Assembly (NCBI RefSeq): GCF_046630445.1
Contig: NC_092341.1
Coordinates: 8,369,501 to 8,433,500 of the forward strand
DNA from: Rutidosis leptorrhynchoides
Taxonomy: Eukaryota > Streptophyta > Magnoliopsida > Asterales > Asteraceae
DNA length: 64,000 nt
Reading direction: 5' to 3'
Shown here one piece after another: positions 37,445 to 48,483 of this stretch. The notes beneath the pieces were generated by a model. The model saw nothing but the letters and a program-made list of their open reading frames with translations. It made no database searches and was not told the DNA's origin. Every line of letters begins with the position of its first letter. Within the stretch, counting starts at the first letter, position 1. The position numbers and the translations under genes are program-made.

Positions 37445-37837
37445 GTATTTTCCAGCTCACAATGTTTTGGTTTCTTCCTCGTCGACATAATTTTATATTA
37501 ATGTTATAATATATAATTTATATAATTAATTATATATTATATTAAATTCACGTGCATAGTTGAATTGTAATTTTTGTTCCGATAAGTCGTACGTCATCAC
37601 GCGACTTATGTCCCGGTTCCGGTTTTTCGAGTGTCCCTTCGTACGCTGAGAAAACTTGCATTTTACGTTTCGTGACACGTACATTTGACAAAATATAGCC
37701 TTAAATTATCCATAAACTATATCACTCAAAGTGTATCTTAAACTTTCGAGTGTTTTGGTCATTTACTTCTATAAATTATTGTCTCGTAGTATATACATAT
37801 ACATATATACATTTTCATTTTAAAATAGTATTTTACT

Positions 37838-37945
37838 GTAGCAAAGTTACTGTAGCAAAGTTTTTTACTGTAGCAAATAGTGATTTTCGAAAACACTGTA
37901 GCTTTTCGGGTACTGTAGCAATTCGAAAATACTGTAGCAAATTAG
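37838..37945 (-). repeat. GCTACAGT cluster in D1
   Basis: Six exact copies (plus-strand ACTGTAGC) in about 105 bp, unevenly spaced. Equivalent clusters exist in D2 and D3. Confidence 0.8.
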
Positions 37946-38041
37946 TGTTTTACTGGTTCATCTTAAACGTTTTAGTTAACTTATCTAAATATTAATCGAA
38001 TCAATAATCGAATGTTAATATCGTTTACTAAATAACTTGAA

Positions 38042-38157
<116 letters not shown>

Positions 38158-39165
38158 TTAAGTTATATATATTGTTCGTGAATCTTCGAGAACAGTCAAA
38201 GAATAATTGATTACATGAATATAGTTCCAAAACATTAAGACTCCATTACAGACTTTGCTTATCGTGTCGAAAACATTAAATTATTTAAAGATAAAGTTTA
38301 AATTTGGTCAGAAATTTCCGGGTCATCACACATTTGCTCCATTTTTAATTGCTTTTGCAATCTATATTTTGGGCTGAGAATACTTGCACTTTATTTTAAA
38401 CGCAATGGATACAAGTACATACTAAATTCTACACCGAGTTTGAACCGAAAATTCCTTAGCTTTGGTAACTAGTAACTGCCGGTTATAAGAACTGGTGGGC
38501 GCGAGTAGTAGTATATGGATCCATAGGGCTTGATATCCCCGTCAGAGCTAGAGCACTAGCCTTTTAACGGACGTATGCTATTTGAGAAGCGTACACGTTG
38601 GTTTGCGTGTATTATTAAGATGATTATACAAAGGGTATAAATTATACATACGTTAAGTTTAGTTACTAGGGTGCTCAATTTCGTAGAATATTTTGATAAA
38701 CGTTTCTGGATGAAACAACTGAAAACTTGTGATTCACCTTTATATACAGATTATGCGCAACATTAAAACTATGAACTCACCAACCTTTGTGTTGACACTT
38801 TTAAGCATGTTTATTCTCAGGTTTATAGAAGTCTTCCGCTGTTTGCTTATATGTGATACAAGCTATGTGCATGGAGTCATACATGCTTTATTCAAGAAAA
38901 CTTTGCATTCACAAAATCATCACCGTGTATCTAATAATGACTGCATTGTCAACGAATGTATTATGGTAAACTATTATTTATGGTGATTGTCTATATGTAG
39001 AAATCATCAAACGTTGAAAACCTTAGAAATTGATATTCATTTATTGTGTACCTTTTGAAAAGAATGCAATGTTTACAAAACGTATCATATAGAGGTCAAA
39101 CCTCACTATGAAATCAATGAATGATGTATTCGTCCAAAGGCATTTGGAAGGATCGTCACATTGTG

Positions 39166-39369
39166 TGACAAAATTAGTTGTGTGAATTGAAAAAGAAAAG
39201 TTGTAAAAATCGAAAAAATATAAATTCGGGAAAAACCGGTATGATACCGAAAATACCGGTACCGATACCGGTACCAATTTCGGCATTCGATACGGTATTT
39301 GGTTCACAATTTTCCTTATTTTTGATATCGGAATTTTCGTTATCGGTACTTGTACCGATCTCATCCCGA
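39166..39369 (+). mobile_element. hAT-like MITE, right half
   Basis: Ends CTCATCCCGA, the inverted match to the left terminus at 26435, with CCGGTACCGATACCGG-type repeats mirroring the left half. Separated from it by the 12.5-kb C1 insertion. Confidence 0.65.
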
Positions 39370-39377
39370 CTGAACAT

Positions 39378-40162
39378 TGTGAAAATATGACACGTTTTCA
39401 ACTGCATCAGTTAAGAAAAATTTTACTCCGTATTTAGTTAAAAGATAAGGATATAAATGTCATTACACGCATATTCACCCAGTGTCATTGCTAACTCAAC
39501 CCCAGTAATGTATCAGTCCTCGATGACATTGTCATCAATCTAGCTTCTTCACTTTTGGTTCTACTCACTGTCTGTCTATTAGATCCATCACCTACCAATA
39601 CTGTCAAGCCACGTCATATCTATTGTTACAATACTATTAGACCGTAATATAGCAACGTCACCACTGTTCACCACACCTTCATTTTTATCATAAACGACAG
39701 AAAAAATAGTAAAAAATATAATATTCGGAACGGTTTTTTTGCTCAATTTTCCGTTTTTATCCTCCTATCTCAAGAAAACAAAACTAATAATTATCTTAGA
39801 CAGAGAAAGTGTGTGTGAAGGAAGAGAGAGAAAATTAAATCTAAATCTACGAATCAAGCGATGCGGATGTTTTTGTTACTGATGACGATTATGAATTCAT
39901 AATAATCATGATTATGAATACGAATTTATGATTATTGTTATGCTTATTATTAGCTAGCTAAATTAAATCTGAAACAGGCGACATTCATTTATCAATTTTT
40001 TTTATTTGATTATATCATCAAACTGCGATTGATTAATTTAATTATAATAATCATTAGGGAAAAGCGATCGTTGCTAATTTGATTCTAGTTATTAGTTCAT
40101 TTTAATTTGTCTCCAATAAATTATTTAGAATAATTAATTGAAATTAAGACGAAGAATAAGGG
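39378..40162 (+). promoter_or_regulatory. Upstream region and 5' UTR of the PP2A B gene
   Basis: No ORF. A purine-rich leader-like stretch (GAAGGAAGAGAGAGAAAA) near 39817-39834 suggests the transcript starts around 39750-39800. No convincing TATA box. The transposon-free distance to the MITE and C1 is only about 0.8 kb. Confidence 0.45.
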
Positions 40163-41290
40163 ATGACCGGTGACGATGGAGGTGGAGATGTTACAGCTCC
40201 GGCGAGTGCCCCGACGCCACTTGACTGGAAATTCTCTCAGGTGTTCGGTGAACGTACCGCCGGTGAAGAAGTACAAGAAGGTAAAGTAGTCTATTTATAT
40301 ATACATGTAAATATAATAAATGCCTAATATTATAAAATTGTGTGAAATGCTAGATTTGTGTTTTAATTAGGGTTTGGAATAAGTGCGTGTTCGATCTATT
40401 GATTTGATCGTTACATTGCTGAGTTAACAATGATATGGTGATTAATTAAAGTGTAAGGTTCAATAAATACTGGTACTTGGTTAAGTTGTTGACCTAAATT
40501 AATTATATAAACGACAAGAAAGAAAATTGTGATTGTAGGTTGATTAACTACTGTTGATTAAGTGTTTGCCTTTTGCTGCTTCTATACATCAGTAAGATGA
40601 ATCTTCATTATTGAATGCCTTGAAATAATGAAACTAATGGTGGTATGCTTTGTATTTGTATTGATATATAACAATTTGCGTTTTGCTGCTTCTAATTAAC
40701 TCACTGGAATGCATTTTGAGGTGTTATATGTAGCCTTATGATATTTTCTTCCCACCTATTAGACATTTTGGTATAGATAAGTACCTTGAGTGTTACTGCA
40801 AGCTGCAGGGGAGGTTTTGATGCACGTTGAAAATGCTTTTATATTTCCTTAAAGGAAATATAAAATGCTTTTATAGATAAGTACCTTGAGTGTTACTTAT
40901 TGTTTATTTATCATTTGCAATTTGTGGGACAGTTGATATCATATCAGCTATAGAGTTCGATAAAAGTGGCGACCATCTTGCTACCGGCGATCGTGGGGGA
41001 AGGGTAGTATTATTCGAGAGGACTGATACAAAGGAGGTCAGTAGTAGCACTATTAATAAAATGATTACTATCTTTAGAGGAACTTTTTTGTGCTTTAGTT
41101 TTTTGTTATTTGCTAACTTTTTCATATTTCTAAGCCATATTCATTCTTGTAGAATGGTGGAAATAGAAAGGATTTAGAGAAGACTGATTACGTAAGTAAT
41201 AGGCATCCAGAATTTCGTTACAAAACTGAGTTTCAGAGTCATGAACCTGAGGTAATTCTAGTTTGTTGATAGTGATTATATTATATTATC

Positions 41291-41344
<54 letters not shown>

Positions 41345-44330
41345 TGATGGATGATATAAACATTGTCTCTTGATCTTTTGCTTTCAGTTTGATTATTTGA
41401 AGAGTTTGGAAATCGAGGAGAAAATTAATAAAATTAAATGGTGCCAAACTGCTAATGGTGCCCTTTTTCTTCTATCTACCAATGACAAAACCATCAAATA
41501 CTGGAAGGCATCATCTTCAATTCCTTTCCTTTTTATCTTCTTTGTATTTGTTTTCGTGACAGGTTTATAATCTAACAAAAATTGTAACTTTCCAGGTCCA
41601 AGAAAAGAAGATTAAGAAAATCATCGAGATGAACATGGATTCTTCAAAGGCTATTGGAAATGGAACTATTGTTTTTTCGAGCAATAAGCAGTCACACACT
41701 GCAAATGGAGAATACACAGATAAATCATACACTAATTTGAGCAAGGACTTCTCTTCTTTAGGGGCAATTCAGTCATTGCGTTTACCCGTGGTAGTTGTAC
41801 TCAACTCATGCTTTATATGCTTTTACATATGCATATCTGTACTATTTAGAAACATTTGTATTGGATGTTGTTCATCATTAAATAACTATAAAAAGGTTAT
41901 CGTATTGCTGATCCTCAGTCTGACACGTTCCATGTATCATTTGACTTCTTTTTTTCTTTCCAGTTTAGTATAACATGAAGGGGATATCTTGCAGGTAACT
42001 AGTAATGAGACGAACCTTGTTCCAAGATGTAGAAGAGTGTATGCGCATGCACATGATTATCACATTAATTCTATCTCAAATAACAGGTTTGGATTTTTAG
42101 TTCTTTCTATTTGTTGTGTACGACATTTATAAATATACTCAACGTGTATTGACGTATCACTTGAATCAATGTACTCATCACTGGCTACATTTAATTTGAA
42201 ATCCATATATGTAAGTTGAAAGAAATGATTTACACATATCACTCTTCCGATTTTTTCTTTGACGTAAAGATATATAATCGTAGTTAGTAGTCGTCATTGT
42301 CATTTATGGAAGTTCACTTTATTTAATGGGTCAAACAGGTTTAATAAGAGAAAACTGTAAAAACGAGTCAAGTGGGTTACCGAATTCCCCTAGCTACACT
42401 TTTAGTTTAATGAACTTTCTAAATCGTTTTATTAAAAAACGGAGATTATCTTTTGTAATAATATACAGTATTTTCTCGTATTTCAAAATATTCTGTGTTC
42501 TGGCTTGATTGGCACCCAAATACTGAAATACATGTATCGATCCACTACTTAAACCTTCTGGATGACCCATTTTGCCTTCTCTATGTTAAGATATGCTCCT
42601 TTATTTGTTTAGTGATGGTGAAACATTCATCTCGGCGGATGATCTTCGAATAAACCTTTGGAATTTGGAAATTAGCAATCAAAGTTTCAACATTGTTGAC
42701 GTTAAGCCTGCAAATATGGAAGATCTCACTGGTACACAATTTTCCTTTTATGTAGATTCACAAGCTTTTAACTTTTAGTAGTTCCAGATCATTGATGCAT
42801 GTATGAATTCGTTATTTAGAAAGTTACTTCTATCTAATTTGCTTCGCCTGCTATATATTTTAATAAAAAAACCTCCTTATTAAAATTTGATGCTTGCAGA
42901 GGTGATTACATCAGCTGAGTTTCATCCTACTCATTGTAATACACTAGCATATAGTAGTTCAAAAGGGTCAATTCGCCTTATTGATCTGCGCCAGTCTGCA
43001 TTGTGTGATAGACATTCTAAATTGTAAGTATTTTAATAAATTTTCCACTTTTTCGTATGAAATTATAATATTGTTGCTTTATTTTCTCACAATCATTCTT
43101 TTTGTAGGTTTGAAGAACAAGAATCGCCTGGTTCAAGATCATTCTTCACTGAGATTATAGCGTCTATTTCAGATATTAAATTTGGAAGGAATGGAAGATA
43201 TATACTAAGCCGTGATTACATGACCCTTAAGGTTTGTTATTATGTTCATTTATGATGATTTTGCAGGCAAATTAATTTCTTTGGAAATACTGTAATGACC
43301 ATAATCATTAGAGGTGGCAAAATAGGCGGGTCAAGCGGGATGGGCAATGGGTTTAAATATTTTTGTTCTGTATATCTAATGGGCCAGGTCGTTTTTTTCT
43401 TGTCTGTTCTCGAGTTTCGAAACTAACTATTTAGTTGAATTTGAATAAAAATATATAATTAGTTAATTACAGTAATAATGTAAATATCTAATGAAAGTTG
43501 TAATTGCTTTGTCTAGTTATGGGATATCAACATGGACTCTGGTCCAGTATCAACGTTTCAGGTGCATGAACATTTAAGACCTAAGGTAACCAGATCGATA
43601 CTTAATTTTCTACAGGTTTTTTTAATTATTTGCACTAAAATTATTGAAGTTTTGAAACTAATATCTGCAGCTATGCGACTTATATGAAAACGATTCAATT
43701 TTTGATAAATTTGAGTGCTGTTTGAGTGGTGATGGTCAGCGGGTTGCAACTGGTTCTTACAGGTAAAATCTATTTATACTGAATTTATAAAAGGTTTATT
43801 TCCTATTCGCTTTTGCCCACTCACTTATACAACTCAATATGAAATATGATTTCAGCAATCTGTTCCGTGTATTTGGTTCTGGTCCCACAAGTGTTGAAGC
43901 AACTACATTGGAAGCTAGCAAAAACCCAATGAGGTATTTAAATATTTAATGTTACTTTTTCTGCCAAAGGTTAATATTGATAAGTCTATAATCCTTAATT
44001 AACATATATATTTTGGATACAACTTTTGTAGGCGACAAGTGCAGACACCCTCGAGGCCTTCAAGATCTATAAGCAGCAGCTTAACCCGTGTGGTTAGACG
44101 AGGTTAGCTGTCTTATTTTTTTTGCTCTACAAATCTTGATTTGTTACTTCCATAATATTTTTAAAGAATTTAATTCAATTATATTTATTATAGGGGGAGA
44201 AAGCCCAGGAAACGACACAAATGGAAACTCATTTGATTTTACAACAAAGTTGCTCCACTTAGCATGGCATCCAAGTGAAAACTCTATCGCCTGTGCTGCT
44301 GCAAACAGCTTGTACATGTACTATGCCTAG
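40163..44330 (+). CDS. PP2A regulatory subunit B (B55 type), 14 exons, 513 aa
   Basis: Scaffolding/substrate-selecting WD40 subunit of the PP2A Ser/Thr phosphatase. Coding exons: 40163-40280, 40933-41036, 41153-41251, 41388-41507, 41596-41790, 41995-42086, 42613-42731, 42900-43023, 43108-43231, 43517-43585, 43671-43762, 43856-43933, 44032-44102, 44194-44330. They join in frame to 1542 nt, 513 residues plus stop, the usual length for plant B55. Diagnostic stretches: [57 protein letters not shown] and the end NSLYMYYA. All introns are GT-AG except intron 4 (41508-41595), which starts GC. No stop or frame break; the gene looks functional. Confidence 0.95.
40772..40897. repeat. Palindrome flanked by 26-bp direct repeats in PP2A intron 1
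   Basis: A 26-bp sequence (TATAGATAAG...GTGTTACT) occurs at 40772-40797 and again exactly 100 bp later at 40872-40897. Between them 40837-40865 is a perfect inverted repeat with 14-bp arms (TTTTATATTTCCTT) and a single central base. Confidence 0.85.
41298..41343 (+). repeat. 46-base T run in PP2A intron 3
   Basis: Uninterrupted T tract about 45 nt upstream of the exon 4 acceptor. Its length may be inexact because homopolymers are error-prone in assemblies. Confidence 0.9.
41508..41595 (+). other. GC-AG intron 4 of the PP2A B gene
   Basis: Donor AAG|GCATCA, acceptor TTTCCAG|GTC. The protein (KYWK|VQEKK) requires this junction, and no GT is available at the position. Confidence 0.85.
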
Positions 44331-45349
44331 AACAACTTTTACCCCATATGAAGAAATGTTGGGTTTATAGAACACTTTTGTGGTATTCTTATATCAACCA
44401 CCAAAAGTTCCCACCAAATTCGGTGCTGGTATCTAAAAGATGATGTTACAATCCACAAAAAAGGTGTCGAAAAGCGACAAGATGTTGGCTGGTGATGAAA
44501 TTTATTTGCTTTCCATCCATAGATGTTTGGCTTATTTGTCATACCTTTCCAATTTTCTACTTAACCATCCAATTGTTTACTTTTTTGGAAAAAAGTTAGC
44601 TTTATTGAATAATATATGTTCTTGTTTTAGATGCTTTTGTGATGTTACGGCCCTCAGTGAGTGTGTTCAAGTCGTGGGACAGCACATGGTCTTCTCGTTG
44701 AGGCTCCAAGTCTCTGAAATCGTTACGTTTGGATATATGTTGTTTGGCTAACTATATGTTGTTTAACATCAACAGATGCATATTAAATTGTTATTCACAT
44801 CAGAACGAATATGCCTCCGTCTCAATATCATCCCCATTAATAAATTTCATTTTAATTCAAAACCGGTTTAATGCTTTTAATGTATAAGATTCGCGAGACT
44901 CCGATCTCGCCAGATGTATGCAACGCGTCTACATTATTTGGATTTATCCGAAACTACCCTAGATACGTCAATCACCAAATCAAGCCGTTCTTTTGATTAG
45001 CTATTTGACTTGAACCACTTGATGTATCCAACTCGACTTTGAAGTAAATACCTTAAACAATGAGAGCGAGTCAGAACACTATATGATCTCGATCTTCTTG
45101 TTGTAAGAACACTCTCAAAGATGGACCCAATAACTGGGGAAATGTCACGTCAACACTTGCTCGAAACGTCACGTCAACACTTTCTCAGGATTGACTAAAC
45201 AAAGACCGCATATTACCATCCAAGGACCGGAGAATTGAATTATTTTTGGACCTAAGAGTTATCAATAATACTTTTACTATACAAAAAAGCAAAAAACATT
45301 AAGAAAATCCGTCTTTAGATGTAAACTTCTTCACAATGATAAATTAAGA
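44331..45349 (+). other. 3' UTR and intergenic DNA downstream of PP2A B
   Basis: Probable 3' UTR for several hundred bases (poly(A)-signal-like AATAATATAT near 44608). After about 44900, nothing recognised. Confidence 0.5.
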
Positions 45350-45651
45350 TTGGTGTTGCAGCTCAAGTAGTAGTGGTCTTACACTCTTTGTTAGAGGTCA
45401 GGAGTTCGACTCCCTGGGACTATAACATTGCACGCAAGGTTATCCGCTGACCTTGAAATCCACCCAAGGTCGCCTTTCGCACATTGCGTTGCGGGAGCAG
45501 CGGGGAGGGGGTTTTACCGGCCATGCCTTGGATTGGTCAGGGTTTCCTCCAGGACAGCAGTAGGGGGCGAGTTATGCAACCATGAGAGATGATCGCGTGT
45601 GTGATTTAGTCCTCTGGATGATCCCAAATTACTGTTAAAAAAAAAAAAAAA
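45350..45651 (+). mobile_element. tRNA-derived SINE
   Basis: About 300 bp. An A-box-like GCTCAAGTAGTAGTGG (45361) and a B-box GAGTTCGACTCC (45412) are spaced as in a tRNA, followed by an unrelated GC-richer body and a 15-A tail (45637-45651). No clear target duplication found. It lies between the PP2A gene and the phytocyanin promoter. Confidence 0.72.
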
Positions 45652-45943
45652 TACTGACAAAGTCGATATGTCCCGTTCGACAACTGTAGGGGTCTTCATT
45701 TAGCAAACGGTTTTACATATTATAGCAAACAGAGTGCAAAAACAACATCGTTAGACCAAACAATTGTTGTGAACCATCCTTTGTTTGTACCTACATGTTT
45801 TTCTGTTTCTTTGGTAATTTTTGTGGATGTTTACAAGAAAAGTACAGATTTCTATAAATACAAATTATTTCATGCTTTTTAAAATCCAAACTCAAGATTA
45901 GAAACAATACACACCGTGTTTTTAAATATATTGAACCCCATAG
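45652..45943 (+). promoter_or_regulatory. Promoter and 5' UTR of the phytocyanin-like gene
   Basis: CTATAAATACA at about 45852-45862 is a good plant TATA box, 92 nt before the ATG at 45944. The leader has no upstream ATG. Confidence 0.6.
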
Positions 45944-46039
45944 ATGGCCTTGTTTTACCACATTGTCATTGTATTAGCAACTTTGGTTGTCGTTCTACTT
46001 CCAACTGCTACCATAGCAACCCAATGTATGGTGGGAGAT
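45944..46039 (+). pseudogene. Phytocyanin-like (blue copper protein family) exon 1, cut by element B1
   Basis: Thirty-two codons starting MALFYHIVIVLATLVVVLLP: a classic secretory signal peptide with a short N-region, a hydrophobic core and a predicted cleavage after TIA. The mature start TQCMVGD corresponds to the T(Q/E)xxVGD beginning of plant phytocyanins, copper-binding or arabinogalactan-like secreted proteins. The frame runs exactly to 46039, where the B1 LTR starts. A good TATA box lies upstream. The rest of the gene would be on the far side of B1, outside the window. The family call rests on a short match, so it is moderate. Confidence 0.6.
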
Positions 46040-46205
46040 TGTAATGACCCGGAGATTTTCGATCAAATTTAAACTTAATCTTTATATGATTTCGACACGA
46101 TAAGCAAAGTCTGTAATGTTGAGTCTCAAAAATTTTGAACTGTTTCATATATTCAATTGACCTTCGACCATACCCGACGATTCACGAACAATTATTTGTA
46201 AATAG

Positions 46206-46213
<8 letters not shown>

Positions 46214-46294
<81 letters not shown>
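46214..46294. repeat. (AT)n microsatellite in B1 LTR
   Basis: About 80 bp, near 175 bp from the LTR start, the same place as AT runs in C1 and D2. Confidence 0.9.
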
Positions 46295-46297
<3 letters not shown>

Positions 46298-47291
46298 ATT
46301 AAAATATAATTCGAAATATTATATGTTGTTGTTATTAAAAATATATTTGTCAAATAAAAATAAAAATAGAAATAGGATATTATAATAATTATTATCTAAA
46401 ACATATCTATATATATATATATATAAATAAAGAATATTAAAAATAAATATTTAATAATTGTAATAGTCGTTGGACGTCTCGGTTATTATTTAGAGAAGTT
46501 TAATTCGAACTTATATGATTTTTAAAAGAAACGGTGATCCGAAAACGAGTTCTATAAAATTTAGGCTTACTAAAAATGTATTTAAGATCTAGTTATTAAA
46601 TTTTAGTACTTTTTATATTTTACTCAAGATCGAGCGCGGACAGTTGAGTTAATTTTTATTTAATAATTTTAAACAGTTAATTATACAATAATGACCTAAA
46701 TAAATAAATATAATTATCATAAAAAATTTGGAATTTATCAGAGTACTTTTTATCCGCCACTGATTAATCAACGGAGACTGATATATCACTTCGTGAAAAC
46801 TGTCGGCAGACTTCACACGATTTAATTAATTTAATATTGTTTCATTATGAATCATTGGATCCATCATTATATTATTTTATTAATTATTAGTATTTGAATT
46901 CTGTGAATTGAAGATCTATATATATAATATGATCGTACCAAACATCCACTATCAAATTTGTTATACATCATTGTCTGAATTTGATTTTCCCTATCCGAGT
47001 TTGTTACATGTCTCCTTTATCCCACATGTGATTCTTCAATTATTAGGATATTTATATTATGTTTTGACTTATGCACTATCTACAATTCTCTATATATACA
47101 TATATATATACATATAGACATATTGTGATGACCCGGAAATTTCTGATCAAGTTTAAACTTAATCTTTGTATGATTAATATTTTCGACACGATAAGCAAAG
47201 TCTGTAATATTGATTCTCAAAATTTTTGAACTAATGTTATATATTCAGTTAACCTTTGACTATTGGCCAACGATTCATGAACATCTATTTG

Positions 47292-47398
<107 letters not shown>

Positions 47399-47589
47399 TG
47401 GAATATTAATTATTCATAAATAACTTGCAACGTGTATTTAAAAACTGATTTATGTATATTAAAAAGATATATACATATATATAATTTCAAGTTATTTAGT
47501 AAACGATAGTAACATTCGTTTATTGATTCGATTGATATTTAGATAAGTTAACTAAAGCGTTTAAGATGAACCAGTAAAACACTAATTTG

Positions 47590-47706
47590 CTACAGTATTT
47601 TCAAATTGCTACAGTACCCAAAATGCTATAGTGTTTATGAAAATCACTATTTACTACAGTGAAATTGACTTTGCTACAGTGAAATTAACTTTGCTACAGT
47701 AAAACA
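47590..47706 (+). repeat. GCTACAGT cluster in D2
   Basis: Four exact copies and two one-mismatch copies (GCTATAGT, ACTACAGT) in about 115 bp. Confidence 0.8.
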
Positions 47707-48094
47707 CTATTTGAAAATGAAAATGTATGTATTATATGTTAACAAATAGCGAGACGATGATTTATAGAAGTAAATGACCAAAACACTCAAATGTATAAGT
47801 TATACCTCGAGTGGTATAGTTTATGGATGATTTAAGACTATATTTTGACAAAGGTACAATTCACGAAACGTAAAGTACAAGTTTTCTCAGTATACGATAG
47901 GACGTTCGAAAAACCGGAACCGGGACATAAGTCAAGTGATGACGTACGACTTATCGAAATAAAAATTACAAGTCAACTATGCACGTGAATTTAATATAAT
48001 ATATAATTAATTATATAAATTATATATTATAAATATAATATAAATAAATATGTCGACAAGAGTCATGACAAAATCATATGTGAGCTGGAAAAGC

Positions 48095-48173
48095 TTCCCA
48101 TGCGATCGCATGGGAATTACACTGTCCAGCCATGCGATCGCATGGCAACCCTGGACAGGCCACATCTATAAAA
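48095..48173 (+). promoter_or_regulatory. Paired palindromes plus TATA box (D2)
   Basis: Palindromes at 48095-48116 (11-bp half) and 48129-48146 (9-bp half) share core ATGCGATCGCAT. TATAAAA (48167-48173) follows 21 nt after the second. Confidence 0.7.
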
Positions 48174-48224
48174 GTCGATCATTTCTGGTTCTGAATTTAT
48201 TTAAATTACTCCGTAAGTATTTAT

Positions 48225-48483
<259 letters not shown>

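Noticed and set aside
44440..44751. 103-aa ORF downstream of PP2A B.
   Set aside because: Lies in the probable 3' UTR, no recognisable domain.
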